In this document: positions 32,360-40,257 of the stretch, piece by piece | Layout of the letters: each line of letters begins with the position of its first letter | How positions within the stretch are numbered: the stretch's first letter is position 1 | DNA from: Bacillota bacterium | GTDB taxonomy: Bacteria > Bacillota > Clostridia > Christensenellales > SZUA-584 | Reading direction: 5' to 3' | DNA: 64,000 nucleotides | NCBI GenBank assembly: GCA_023410595.1 | Contig: JAEYPO010000007.1 | Coordinates: 62,001 to 126,000 of the forward strand | Program-made: the position numbers and the translations under genes | Notes under the pieces: generated by a model | Database searches by the model: none | What the model was told of the DNA's origin: nothing | The model's input: only the letters and a program-made list of their open reading frames with translations

Positions 32360-32769
32360 CGTAGTACCTCCTGAATATTTTTTTTGCAGTTTTCGCATTG
32401 ACCATAAAACATTATATTGCAGCCTTCCGGGCTGTGAGAACTGTTTTTGAGGCTGCCGAGCGCCACTTTCTCCAGATCATCCGTATCGACGTCAAACAAC
32501 TTTTCGCATTCGCGGCAGTAAAAGTGAGTGTGCATCGCGGTGTTGCCGTCGTATCTGTCGAAGCTGGGACACGGCAAACGGAGCAGCAGGCCCTGGCTTT
32601 CGAGTATGCCGAGGTTGCGGTAAACGGTCGAAAGGCTAAGCGAAGGATTGCCGCCTTTCATCCGTTCGAAAAGCCAAAGCGCGTTGGGGTGTGATTTAGT
32701 CGAGCACAGCAGCCCGAGCAGCTGTTTTCGCTGTTTCGTATTTCTTATCGCTTTATCGTCTTTGATCAT
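32356..32769 (-). CDS. perR: Fur-family peroxide regulator, PerR-like
   Basis: A 137-residue Fur-family repressor. It has the N-terminal winged helix (KQRKQLLGLLCSTKSHPNAL, LSLSTVYRNLGILESQGLL), the regulatory metal segment DRYDGNTAMHTHFYC (HxH plus the Asp typical of PerR), and two CxxC zinc motifs (CRECEKLF and CENCKKN). The RYDGN-HxHF pattern favours PerR over Fur or Zur. It heads an operon with SOR and rubrerythrin, both peroxide/superoxide defence genes, and its promoter holds a palindrome, so autorepression is likely. Ribosome binding site AGAGG. Confidence 0.88.
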   Translation of the reverse strand: MIKDDKAIRNTKQRKQLLGLLCSTKSHPNALWLFERMKGGNPSLSLSTVYRNLGILESQGLLLRLPCPSFDRYDGNTAMHTHFYCRECEKLFDVDTDDLEKVALGSLKNSSHSPEGCNIMFYGQCENCKKNIQEVLR

Positions 32770-32779
32770 ATGCAGCCTC

Positions 32780-32829
32780 TTATTCGGAATCGTTACGAAT
32801 AAGGTACCACAAGAAGGGAATTATGTCAA
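32780..32829 (-). promoter_or_regulatory. perR promoter with inverted-repeat operator
   Basis: On the minus strand TTGACA (32824-32829) is followed after 17 bases by a weak -10, TACCTT (32801-32806). Directly overlapping the start of transcription is the palindrome TTATTCG-N9-CGAATAA (32780-32802). This is the expected position for a Fur/PerR operator, although the spacing differs from the 7-1-7 Per box. Confidence 0.6.
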
Positions 32830-32902
32830 CACTTTTTGTAAAAAACAAAAAATCTTTTTATAAGAGTGTTGCAGTATACGTAACGGAAGAGACAAACACA
32901 CA

Positions 32903-32934
32903 ACAAAAAACAAGGGTTTTAAGGCCCTTGTTTT
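32903..32934 (-). terminator. Bidirectional terminator after the flotillin operon
   Basis: CAAGGG (32911-32916) pairs with CCCTTG (32925-32930); on the minus strand the stem is followed by six T's, on the plus strand by four. Confidence 0.8.
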
Positions 32935-32957
32935 AATACGGGTTATAATAATTTTTG

Positions 32958-33662
32958 TTATCGCTTTGCCGCGCGGCCCAGAGGAGACCTTCTTGCAAGA
33001 ACTTCAGAGAAGATAATGGCCTTTACGACGTCGCCCTTATTCTCAAACAGCTTAAGCTGGAGGCGCGGCCTGCTCGTTTCGGCGAATATCCTGCTGGCTT
33101 CCGCAATGTCGGCTATCTCCGCGCTTTCATCGAGCCGGTGCTCGATGTCGGCTCTGTGCTCAAGAGAAGTCGGACTATCAAGCCGCTCAAACACGGAGGT
33201 TGCGCTGCCTGAAACCGTTTCACGGGCCGTTTCCAGCGATTCGGCTGCTAAGGCGTATTTGTAAACGCCGCTTTCGCTTTCTATAGGCGAATTACCCGTA
33301 ATAGAACCGCGCGGGACTGAACTGTAATCGCTCAAGCCCTCAAAGTCGCCGCTGCCTTCGCTTTCACCCGTGCCTTCGTAATCGCCCATGCCTTCACTGC
33401 CGGTAAATCCTTGGGCATTCGCAGTGCCGCCGGCAGGCGGACGGGGCGCGTTAAAGCCAGAGACTATTGTCTCCCGTCTGCGCTCGTCCTCCTCGCTGCC
33501 TGCCCCTGACATCATCATAAACGCGCGCTGTATGTCGCTCATGGGCCTGCGGGGAGCGCCGTCCTCACTGCCGTCTCCCTTCTGCTTCTTTTTTGCGGCG
33601 GAAGAAACAGCCGAGATGATAATACCTACGAATATAATCGCGATGAGACCTAAAACGTCCAT
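32958..33662 (-). CDS. Hypothetical membrane-anchored Ser/Gly-rich protein of the flotillin operon
   Basis: A 234-residue protein with an N-terminal membrane segment (VLGLIAIIFVGIIISAVSSA), a basic KKK stop-transfer, then a long low-complexity region rich in Gly, Ser and Glu. A helical part follows (about residues 135-200), and a C-terminal segment ends DVVKAIIFSEVLARRSPLG. The last motif looks like a short conserved peptide. It begins immediately after floA with CAGGAG seven bases upstream, so it is in the nfeD-floA operon. Function unknown; a flotillin partner or scaffold is an inference from position. Confidence 0.7.
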   Translation of the reverse strand: MDVLGLIAIIFVGIIISAVSSAAKKKQKGDGSEDGAPRRPMSDIQRAFMMMSGAGSEEDERRRETIVSGFNAPRPPAGGTANAQGFTGSEGMGDYEGTGESEGSGDFEGLSDYSSVPRGSITGNSPIESESGVYKYALAAESLETARETVSGSATSVFERLDSPTSLEHRADIEHRLDESAEIADIAEASRIFAETSRPRLQLKLFENKGDVVKAIIFSEVLARRSPLGRAAKR

Positions 33663-33665
33663 ACG

Positions 33666-34658
33666 CTACTCCTGGACCTGAGGCTTTTCTTCCTTTGGAT
33701 CCGCCGCGTTTGAGATGGCGTCGCGCATGTTCGTATCCGCCATTACGTTCTTCATGTTGTAGTAGTCCATGACTCCGAGGTGCCCTTCGCGGAACGCAGC
33801 AGCCATGGCGATAGGTATCTCGGCCTCCGCCTCGACGACCTTCGCTCTCATCTCCTGCACCGAAGCCTTCATCTCCTGCTCTCTCGCTATAGCCATCGCG
33901 CGCCGCTCCTCGGCTTTCGCCTGGGCTATCTTCTTGTCGGCCTGTGCCTGGTCTATCTGCAGCTGGGCGCCTATGTTACGGCCGACGTCGACGTCCGCAA
34001 TGTCGATGGAGAGTATCTCAAAAGCCGTTCCCGCATCAAGGCCTTTGGCGAGCACCGTCCTCGATATGAGGTCGGGGTTTTCGAGCACCTGCTTGTGCGT
34101 ATCTGCTGAGCCTACCGTTGTGACGATGCCTTCGCCTACACGCGCGATGACCGTTTCCTCGCCCGCGCCGCCGACGAGCCTGTCAATATTAGTGCGCACC
34201 GTCACTCTCGCTTTTGCGCGCAGCTCTATGCCGTCCTTGGCGATAGCCGCGACTACGGGCGTCTCTATTACCTTCGGGTTGACGCTCATCTTTACCGCTG
34301 TCAGCACGTCCCTGCCCGCGAGGTCTATTGCGGTGGCTTTCTTGAAGTCGAGCGGTATGTCCGCTTTCTGAGCAGCTATTAGCGCGTCGACGACCCTGTC
34401 CACGTTGCCGCCCGCGAGATAATGCTGTTCGAGCATGTCCGTTGTCATGCCTATGCCGGCCTTAATAGCCTTAATGAGCGGGTTGACTATATGTGCGGGT
34501 ACTATCTTCCTTAATCTCATACCGACCAGTGACGATATCTTAAGCTTGACGCCGGCGGCCCTCGCAGCTATCCACAGGCGGACGGGTACAAAGCTGAAAA
34601 AGAACACAAGAAAGATGAACGCCGCCACAATAATGACTATAAGCAGCCATAAATCCAT
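33666..34658 (-). CDS. floA: Flotillin-like protein FloA
   Basis: A protein of about 330 residues. A membrane hairpin (MDLWLLIVIIVAAFIFLVFF) leads into the FloA/YqfA domain (SSLVGMRLRKIVPAHIVNPL, VVDALIAAQKADIPLDFKKA, VKMSVNPKVIETPVV) and a C-terminal Ala/Glu-rich coiled coil (QADKKIAQAKAEERRAMAIA). FloA organises membrane microdomains and membrane fluidity in Gram-positive bacteria. The ATG at 34658 has GGAG upstream; the frame continues to 34694 without a site. It follows nfeD and a truncated paralogue in one operon. Confidence 0.94.
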   Translation of the reverse strand: MDLWLLIVIIVAAFIFLVFFFSFVPVRLWIAARAAGVKLKISSLVGMRLRKIVPAHIVNPLIKAIKAGIGMTTDMLEQHYLAGGNVDRVVDALIAAQKADIPLDFKKATAIDLAGRDVLTAVKMSVNPKVIETPVVAAIAKDGIELRAKARVTVRTNIDRLVGGAGEETVIARVGEGIVTTVGSADTHKQVLENPDLISRTVLAKGLDAGTAFEILSIDIADVDVGRNIGAQLQIDQAQADKKIAQAKAEERRAMAIAREQEMKASVQEMRAKVVEAEAEIPIAMAAAFREGHLGVMDYYNMKNVMADTNMRDAISNAADPKEEKPQVQE

Positions 34659-34709
34659 ACTAAACACTCCTTTTAATTTATATATTATGCCCAAAGCATT
34701 TGCATACGG

Positions 34710-35159
34710 TTACTTTTCGCCCGGTGGATCCACATATTCGCGGGCGGCCTCGCGCAGGCCCTGCTCCGTATATGGTTCGTTTACCAAAACGACGAACTCA
34801 TTGGGGTCTTTGCCCGAGAGGTCTATCGCCGCGGCAAGACGGAACTCTAAAGGCATGCCCTTGCTTTTTGCGGCAATCAGCGCATCGACTACCCTGCCGG
34901 GACGGCCTCTTGAGAGCACGAGCGTTTCTAGCATATCGGACGTTAGCTCAACGCCCGCCCGCTTTGCCTTTATCAGCAGTGAAACGATATTCGCCGGGTT
35001 AGTTCTGCGCATTTTCATGCCCATTATCTTTGAAAGCCTTATATCAACGTCCGCCGCACTTGCCGCTCTCCGCAGCTTTATATATGGCAAAAAGCGCAGA
35101 GCTCCTGCCAATACGAGAACGGCCGTTACGGCGATGAATATTATAAGCCCGGTGTTCAT
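34710..35159 (-). CDS. Truncated FloA paralogue (N-terminal domain only)
   Basis: A 149-residue protein whose first 115 residues align with the FloA N-terminus encoded next to it. Compare LSKIMGMKMRRTNPANIVSL with FloA SSLVGMRLRKIVPAHIVNPL, VVDALIAAKSKGMPLEFRLA with VVDALIAAQKADIPLDFKKA, and AAIDLSGKDPNEF with TAIDLAGRDVLTA. It has one membrane segment (MNTGLIIFIAVTAVLVLAGA) but stops before the rest of the SPFH region and the coiled coil. The frame is intact, codon use is ordinary and it sits between nfeD and floA, so it looks like a functional short paralogue rather than a decayed copy. It could cap or regulate FloA assemblies (inference). Confidence 0.75.
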   Translation of the reverse strand: MNTGLIIFIAVTAVLVLAGALRFLPYIKLRRAASAADVDIRLSKIMGMKMRRTNPANIVSLLIKAKRAGVELTSDMLETLVLSRGRPGRVVDALIAAKSKGMPLEFRLAAAIDLSGKDPNEFVVLVNEPYTEQGLREAAREYVDPPGEK

Positions 35160-35177
35160 TAGCTTTGTTTCTTCCCT

Positions 35178-35723
35178 TTACATATCGAGATTGTTACCGG
35201 CGGAAATATCTGCATACGCCTCTTTATCTATACTCTGCGCTTTGCTTACGACAATGCGCCGCCCCGCTACCTCCGTGACCTCGATATCCGCTCCTTTTGG
35301 CAGGAACTCGCCGTCCGTCACAACGTCCGCCTTTTCGCCGTCAAACTCCGCCAGCCCTGAAGGGCGCAGCACCGTAACGCTTTTGCCTCTTTTGCCCAGC
35401 AGCCGCGTATAATCGGTATTAGATACATAGCCCTCGTTTCTGTCCGCCGAGTTCTTGAGCACTATAGAGGACTTATATATCCTTCCTTTTTTGAAGCTCC
35501 GCAAAATAACGAGCAGGAACAGCGCGACGATTGCGCCGATGATCACAACCATAATAAGCGCTTCTATTACCGTCGTTGCCTGGAACACTATGCACAGTAT
35601 GAGCGCTATAAGCCCGAGACCGCCGAATATGCCGAAGCCCGGCAGGAACATCTCTATTGTCAGCAGCAATATGCCTGCGGCGAACAGCACTATGGAAATT
35701 GTATGTATTGTTTCAAAAAGCAT
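35178..35723 (-). CDS. NfeD family membrane protein
   Basis: A 181-residue NfeD protein. Four membrane segments occupy residues 5-85 (ISIVLFAAGILLLTIEMFLP and others), followed by a soluble OB-like C-terminal domain (LLGKRGKSVTVLRPSGLAEF, then GEFLPKGADIEVTEVAGRRI). NfeD proteins accompany flotillins in bacteria and archaea and probably link them to membrane quality control. GGAGG lies six bases before ATG 35723. First gene of nfeD, mini-floA, floA, hypothetical. Confidence 0.92.
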   Translation of the reverse strand: MLFETIHTISIVLFAAGILLLTIEMFLPGFGIFGGLGLIALILCIVFQATTVIEALIMVVIIGAIVALFLLVILRSFKKGRIYKSSIVLKNSADRNEGYVSNTDYTRLLGKRGKSVTVLRPSGLAEFDGEKADVVTDGEFLPKGADIEVTEVAGRRIVVSKAQSIDKEAYADISAGNNLDM

Positions 35724-36062
35724 GATTGACCTCCAAAGTTAAAAAGCAACCTAAAGACACACGATGCGCGGCATATAGAAGCCATAAACAGGATAAATCA
35801 TATAATAAGTATAACATATGAGAAGTAAATATACCAAAGGATATTTATCTTTCTAAAGTTTGTCTGATGAGAATATTATTGATATGATATCACGCTTGCT
35901 CCTTTATATACCTTACAATAAACGCTCTGCGCATTGCCGCAAATAAACGAGTTCTATAACAAAGCGCGGGGAGAGGAATATATTTGTATGAATGTGAGTT
36001 TTTATATAAACGAATGCTAATAATATAGTGAACAAGGCCTGCTTAGCGCCGCCCCTGATAAC
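35724..36062. other. AT-rich intergenic region
   Basis: No gene is seen between the divergent nfeD operon and the P-type ATPase promoter. The stretch is AT-rich with no marked repeat. Confidence 0.4.
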
Positions 36063-36092
36063 TTGACAACAAACGGATATAACGGATAGAAT
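36063..36092 (+). promoter_or_regulatory. Promoter of the P-type ATPase gene
   Basis: TTGACA (36063-36068), an 18-base spacer and TAGAAT (36087-36092). The transcribed leader of about 85 bases is GC-rich with small hairpins (CCTCTGGGGAGG and GGCGCGCC), but I could not match it to a known riboswitch. Confidence 0.7.
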
Positions 36093-36182
36093 TACAATCT
36101 GAAGAGTATTATCGGGGTGGTTAATCGGGTCCTCTGGGGAGGCCGCAAGGCGCGCCGGGGCAACTTGACGAGGAGAATGATT

Positions 36183-38813
36183 ATGGCAAATGCAAACTCG
36201 CCGCACAACCTGAGAATTGAAGACGTATACAAAGCGAATTCAACGGGAACGCACGGGCTTAATTCCGAGGGCGTTATAAAAGCGCGGGAGCAATGGGGCG
36301 GCAACGCTCTGGACGAGGGGCGTAAGAAGACGTTTGCTGCGATACTGCTGGATCAGCTCAAAAACCTGATGCTCATAGTGCTGTTCGGCGCGGCTCTCGT
36401 CAGCCTTATACTCGAAGGCTTCAACGCGGATTTTATAATAATAATCGCGGTCATACTGCTGAACGCTTTGATGGGAGCGGTGCAGGAGAGCAAGGCTATA
36501 AACGCTCTCGACGCGCTTAAAAAGATGTCCGCGCCGTTTGCCAATGTTATAAGGGACGGCAAGCCCCTGTCCGTTAAAGCTTCCGAGCTCGTGCCGGGCG
36601 ATATTGTGCTGCTCACAGCGGGCGACAGCGTGCCCGCTGATATACGGCTCACAACGTCCGCGCTTTTGAAGATAGACGAAGCTATGCTGACGGGCGAATC
36701 GCTGCCCGTAGAGAAGGACGCGTCAGCCGTGCTGCCGGAGGATACGCCGCTCGCGGAACGGGTGAACATGGTATACTCGGGAACGAACGTTACGTACGGC
36801 CGCGGGCAGGGCATAGTCTGTTATACAGGCATGCGTACCGAGATAGGAAAGATAGCGGGGGCGCTTAAAGAAGCCAAGGAAGGCGATACGCCGCTGCAGA
36901 AGCGCATGAACTCGCTCTCGAAGCTGCTCTCGATAGCGGTGCTGATTATCGCCGCCGTAATATTTGCCGTGGGCGTGCTTACAGGGCGGCCTGCCGTAGA
37001 TATGTTCCTTGTGGCCGTCAGCCTTGCGGTGGCGGCGATACCCGAGGGGCTCGCTACCGTAGTTACGCTGCAGCTCACGATGGGAGTGCAGAAGATGTCA
37101 AAACGCGGCGCTATTGTGCGCAAGCTGCCCGCAGTGGAGACGCTTGGGTGCACGAACGTCATATGCTCCGACAAGACGGGAACGCTGACGCAGAACAGGA
37201 TGAGCGTGCTTAAAGCATTTTACAACGGACGCGAGTACTCCGTGGACGCGGTGGAAGAAAGCGCTGAGCTTAACGTTATCGACAGAGTGTTTTTGCTGTG
37301 CAACGATACGCAGGTCGCTGTGGAGGAGGGCCATACGCGGCTCATAGGCGACCCGACGGAAACGGCGCTGTTCGCTTTTGCCGCGGCGAGGCTTGAGCCG
37401 GACGCCGCCTTGAAAGAGCTTGAGCGCGTGCTTGAGATACCGTTCGACTCGGAGCGCAAGCTTATGAGCACCGTCAACGGAAGGGACGATTTTAACCTAT
37501 ATGTAAAGGGCGCTCCCGACGCGCTTATAGAGAAATGCACCAGTATATCAATAAATGGCCGGGTATCCGCGCTTGACGACAATACAAAAGCGCAGCTGCA
37601 GGCGGCGAACGAGAAGATGGCCGGCGAGGCGCTGCGCGTTATAGCGGCAGCGTATAAGCCGTTTGACAAAAAGCCTGAATCCATAGAAGGCCTGGAAGAG
37701 GGCCTTATATTCGCCGGGCTCGCAGGCATGATGGACCCGCCGAGGCCGGAAGCGAAGGACGCCGTCGCCACGTGCAGAAAAGCGGGCATAACGCCCGTGA
37801 TGATAACGGGCGACCATAAGACAACGGCGACGGCGATAGCGCGCGAGCTCGGCATACTGACAGGGGGCGCGAAGGCCATAACGGGCAGGGAGCTCGACGG
37901 CATGGACGATAGGCAGCTTGCGGACAACATAGACAGCATAAAGGTGTACGCGAGAGTCGCGCCCGAGCATAAGGTGCGCATAGTGAAGGCGTTTCGCTCA
38001 CGGGGGAGCGTCGTCTCGATGACGGGCGACGGCGTAAACGACGCCCCGGCGCTCAAAGAGGCGGACATAGGCGTAGGCATGGGCATAACGGGCACGGAGG
38101 TGTCGAAAAACGCGTCGGATATGGTGCTGACGGACGACAACTTCGCGACTATAGTTAAAGCGGTAGAGGAAGGGCGCAGGATATACCGCAACATAAAAAA
38201 GGCCGTGCAGTTCCTTTTGTCCACAAACCTCTCGGAAGTGCTGACGCTGTTTGTGGGCACTATGCTGGGGTACACGGTGCTGCATCCGGTGCAGATACTT
38301 TGGATAAACCTCGTTACGGACACATTTCCCGCGCTCGCGCTCGGCATGGAGCCCGCGCCGGGCGATATAATGAGCCGGCAGCCGCGCGACGCGAAGCAGA
38401 GCTTTTTAAAGGGCATGACCGCTAATCTTGTGACTTTCGGCTCAGTGATGACTATAGAGACTCTGCTTGTTTTTTTCCTGTCGCTGCAATGGTACGGCGA
38501 CCCGGAGGCGTCTACCACGATGGCGTTCTTAACTCTTGGACTTACGCAGCTTTTTCACGCGTTCAACGTGCGTTCGTCAACCCGTCCCGTGTTTTCGGGG
38601 CTTGGGCATAACAAGTGGATGTTCGGAGCCATATTGGTTTCCGCGCTGCTCCAGGTAATAGTGGTTGCCGTCGTGCCGCTCGAAGCTTTCTTCAGCGTAA
38701 CTCAGCTCAGCGGCGAGCAATGGCTGTTTTCGGTAATTGCGGCGTTCGCAATAGTTCCTGTATCGGAAATCATAAAGCTTATTAAGCGGACGGTCAGGCG
38801 CAAAAGGAGGTAA
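36183..38813 (+). CDS. Cation-transporting P-type ATPase (P2A, Ca2+ type)
   Basis: A pump of about 876 residues. Motifs: the actuator loop DEAMLTGESLPVEK, the M4 ion-site AAIPEGLATVVTLQL, the phosphorylation motif CSDKTGTLTQNRM, the nucleotide-binding KGAPD, TGDHKTTATAIAR, and MTGDGVNDAPALK. The M4 PEGL and the N-terminal cation-ATPase domain place it with SERCA/PMR1-like Ca2+ (or Mn2+) exporters of Firmicutes. The ATG at 36183 is preferred since AGGAG lies seven bases upstream; the in-frame GTG/ATG codons upstream lie in the leader. A class II aldolase gene follows almost directly. Confidence 0.95.
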   Translation: MANANSPHNLRIEDVYKANSTGTHGLNSEGVIKAREQWGGNALDEGRKKTFAAILLDQLKNLMLIVLFGAALVSLILEGFNADFIIIIAVILLNALMGAVQESKAINALDALKKMSAPFANVIRDGKPLSVKASELVPGDIVLLTAGDSVPADIRLTTSALLKIDEAMLTGESLPVEKDASAVLPEDTPLAERVNMVYSGTNVTYGRGQGIVCYTGMRTEIGKIAGALKEAKEGDTPLQKRMNSLSKLLSIAVLIIAAVIFAVGVLTGRPAVDMFLVAVSLAVAAIPEGLATVVTLQLTMGVQKMSKRGAIVRKLPAVETLGCTNVICSDKTGTLTQNRMSVLKAFYNGREYSVDAVEESAELNVIDRVFLLCNDTQVAVEEGHTRLIGDPTETALFAFAAARLEPDAALKELERVLEIPFDSERKLMSTVNGRDDFNLYVKGAPDALIEKCTSISINGRVSALDDNTKAQLQAANEKMAGEALRVIAAAYKPFDKKPESIEGLEEGLIFAGLAGMMDPPRPEAKDAVATCRKAGITPVMITGDHKTTATAIARELGILTGGAKAITGRELDGMDDRQLADNIDSIKVYARVAPEHKVRIVKAFRSRGSVVSMTGDGVNDAPALKEADIGVGMGITGTEVSKNASDMVLTDDNFATIVKAVEEGRRIYRNIKKAVQFLLSTNLSEVLTLFVGTMLGYTVLHPVQILWINLVTDTFPALALGMEPAPGDIMSRQPRDAKQSFLKGMTANLVTFGSVMTIETLLVFFLSLQWYGDPEASTTMAFLTLGLTQLFHAFNVRSSTRPVFSGLGHNKWMFGAILVSALLQVIVVAVVPLEAFFSVTQLSGEQWLFSVIAAFAIVPVSEIIKLIKRTVRRKRR

Positions 38814-38815
38814 AA

Positions 38816-39436
38816 GTGAACGAGTATGAGGCGAGGAGCGTAATAATAGAGTGTTGCCGCAGGCTGTATGACAGGGGATTCTTTCCCGGCGTGGACGGCA
38901 ATGTTTCATTAAGGGTGGACGGCGGCCGTATGCTCATAACGCCGACGGGCGTGTGCAAGGACATGTTGTCAGAGCGGCAGCTTTCGCTCGTAAGCCTTGA
39001 GGGAGAGCATATTTCGGGGGACAAGCCTTCTACAGAGGCGCATATGCACATTGAGGTATTCAGACGCAGAGCAGAGATAAACGCCTGCATACACGCGCAC
39101 AGCCCAAACATCGGGGCGTTCGTGCTTGCGGGCGAGCCTGTCGACACGCGGTGCGCGCCGTTTGCGTATATGCACCTTGGCGTAATAGGCGAGGTAGGGT
39201 ATATAACGCCGGGTACGGAGCGGCTGCACGAGGCGGTCGGGGAAGAAGTAAGCCGCGGGTTCAATGCTTTGCTGCTGTTCGGGCACGGCTCGCTCGTTTT
39301 GGGGCGCGGCATGCAGGAGGCTTTCGAGCGCGTCGATCTGTTTGAAAGCTACGCGGGCATGCTGTTAAGGGCGCAGCTGTTAGGCGGCGCGAGGGCGCTT
39401 GACGAAGACGAGCTATCAAAGGTGAGGAGCGGCTGA
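38816..39436 (+). CDS. Class II aldolase/adducin family protein (fuculose-phosphate aldolase-like)
   Basis: A 206-residue zinc aldolase-type protein with a GTG start at 38816 after AAAGGAGG. Zinc-binding His residues occur in INACIHAHSPNIGAF and in LLLFGHGSLVLGRG; the catalytic Glu is likely in STEAHMHIEVFRRR. Family members cleave fuculose-, rhamnulose- or methylthioribulose-phosphate; the specificity here is not readable. It lies two bases downstream of the P-type ATPase stop and two bases upstream of the PHP gene, so the three are probably cotranscribed. Confidence 0.88.
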   Translation: MNEYEARSVIIECCRRLYDRGFFPGVDGNVSLRVDGGRMLITPTGVCKDMLSERQLSLVSLEGEHISGDKPSTEAHMHIEVFRRRAEINACIHAHSPNIGAFVLAGEPVDTRCAPFAYMHLGVIGEVGYITPGTERLHEAVGEEVSRGFNALLLFGHGSLVLGRGMQEAFERVDLFESYAGMLLRAQLLGGARALDEDELSKVRSG

Positions 39437-39438
39437 AA

Positions 39439-40230
39439 ATGATAGATTATCACATCCATTCGGACATATCGGGCGATTGCAGCGTCTCCATGATGCGTAT
39501 GGCCGAGGCCGCACAGCGCAAGGGGTTAAAGGAAATCTGCTTTACGGAGCATATCGATATTGATTTTCCCGGTGATATAGACTTCGTGTTCGACATGGGT
39601 GAATACGATGAAGCGTTTTGTGAAGTGAAAGCCGCGTTTGCGGAATTGAATATACGCAAAGGCATAGAAGCGGGGCTCGAGACTGCGACGAAGGACACTA
39701 TGAGCGCGCTCGTCAGCAAGCACAGGCTCGATTACGTAATAGGCTCGAAGCACCTTGTGACGGGGCTGGACCCCTTTGGCAGCGAGCTTTGGAGGACGTG
39801 CTCTCAGCGCGAGGCATATGAGGCGTACTTACAAGAATGCATTGAAAGCGTGAAGGAATGCGGTTTTTTCGATGTGTTCGGGCATCTTGGATATATATCG
39901 AAGTTCTGCCCGTTTGAAGACTCGCTTATGCGTTACGCGGACTATGGGGATGTGATAGACGAACTGCTGAAGATACTCGCAGATAAAGGAAAGGGGCTCG
40001 AGGTGAACACGAGCGGCCTTAAGGCGACAGGTTCCGTGATGCCCGAAATGCCCATAGTAAAACGCTTTTTCGAGCTGGGAGGAGAGATCGTTACGGTGGG
40101 TTCGGACGCGCACGACGAAGCGTCGGTAGGGCGCGCCACTGAAGAAACGATGCACCAGCTTGCGCGCGCAGGGTTTAAGTACGTATGCGCGTTTGACAAC
40201 CGGAAGCCGAGGTTTATTGCGATACCCTGA
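39439..40230 (+). CDS. PHP-domain histidinol-phosphatase family protein
   Basis: A 263-residue PHP phosphoesterase. Metal ligands are visible in DYHIHSDISGDCS (HxH), CFTEHIDID, GSKHLV, DVFGHLGYIS and VGSDAHDEASVGR, the standard order of the HisK/YtvP type. It would hydrolyse histidinol phosphate to histidinol, complementing HisC encoded at 8686, but related enzymes act on other small phosphates. It directly follows the class II aldolase with a two-base gap. Confidence 0.88.
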   Translation: MIDYHIHSDISGDCSVSMMRMAEAAQRKGLKEICFTEHIDIDFPGDIDFVFDMGEYDEAFCEVKAAFAELNIRKGIEAGLETATKDTMSALVSKHRLDYVIGSKHLVTGLDPFGSELWRTCSQREAYEAYLQECIESVKECGFFDVFGHLGYISKFCPFEDSLMRYADYGDVIDELLKILADKGKGLEVNTSGLKATGSVMPEMPIVKRFFELGGEIVTVGSDAHDEASVGRATEETMHQLARAGFKYVCAFDNRKPRFIAIP

Positions 40231-40257
40231 CCCACTAAAAACGACTTTAGAGCATTA

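Noticed and set aside
36099..36182. yybP-ykoY (manganese) riboswitch before the P-type ATPase
   Set aside because: The leader is GC-rich and partly suggestive, but the conserved paired loops of the motif could not be found.
37220..38518. 432-codon minus-strand frame inside the P-type ATPase gene
   Set aside because: It lies wholly antisense to a well-supported gene, and is Ser/Pro-rich as expected from a GC-biased shadow frame.
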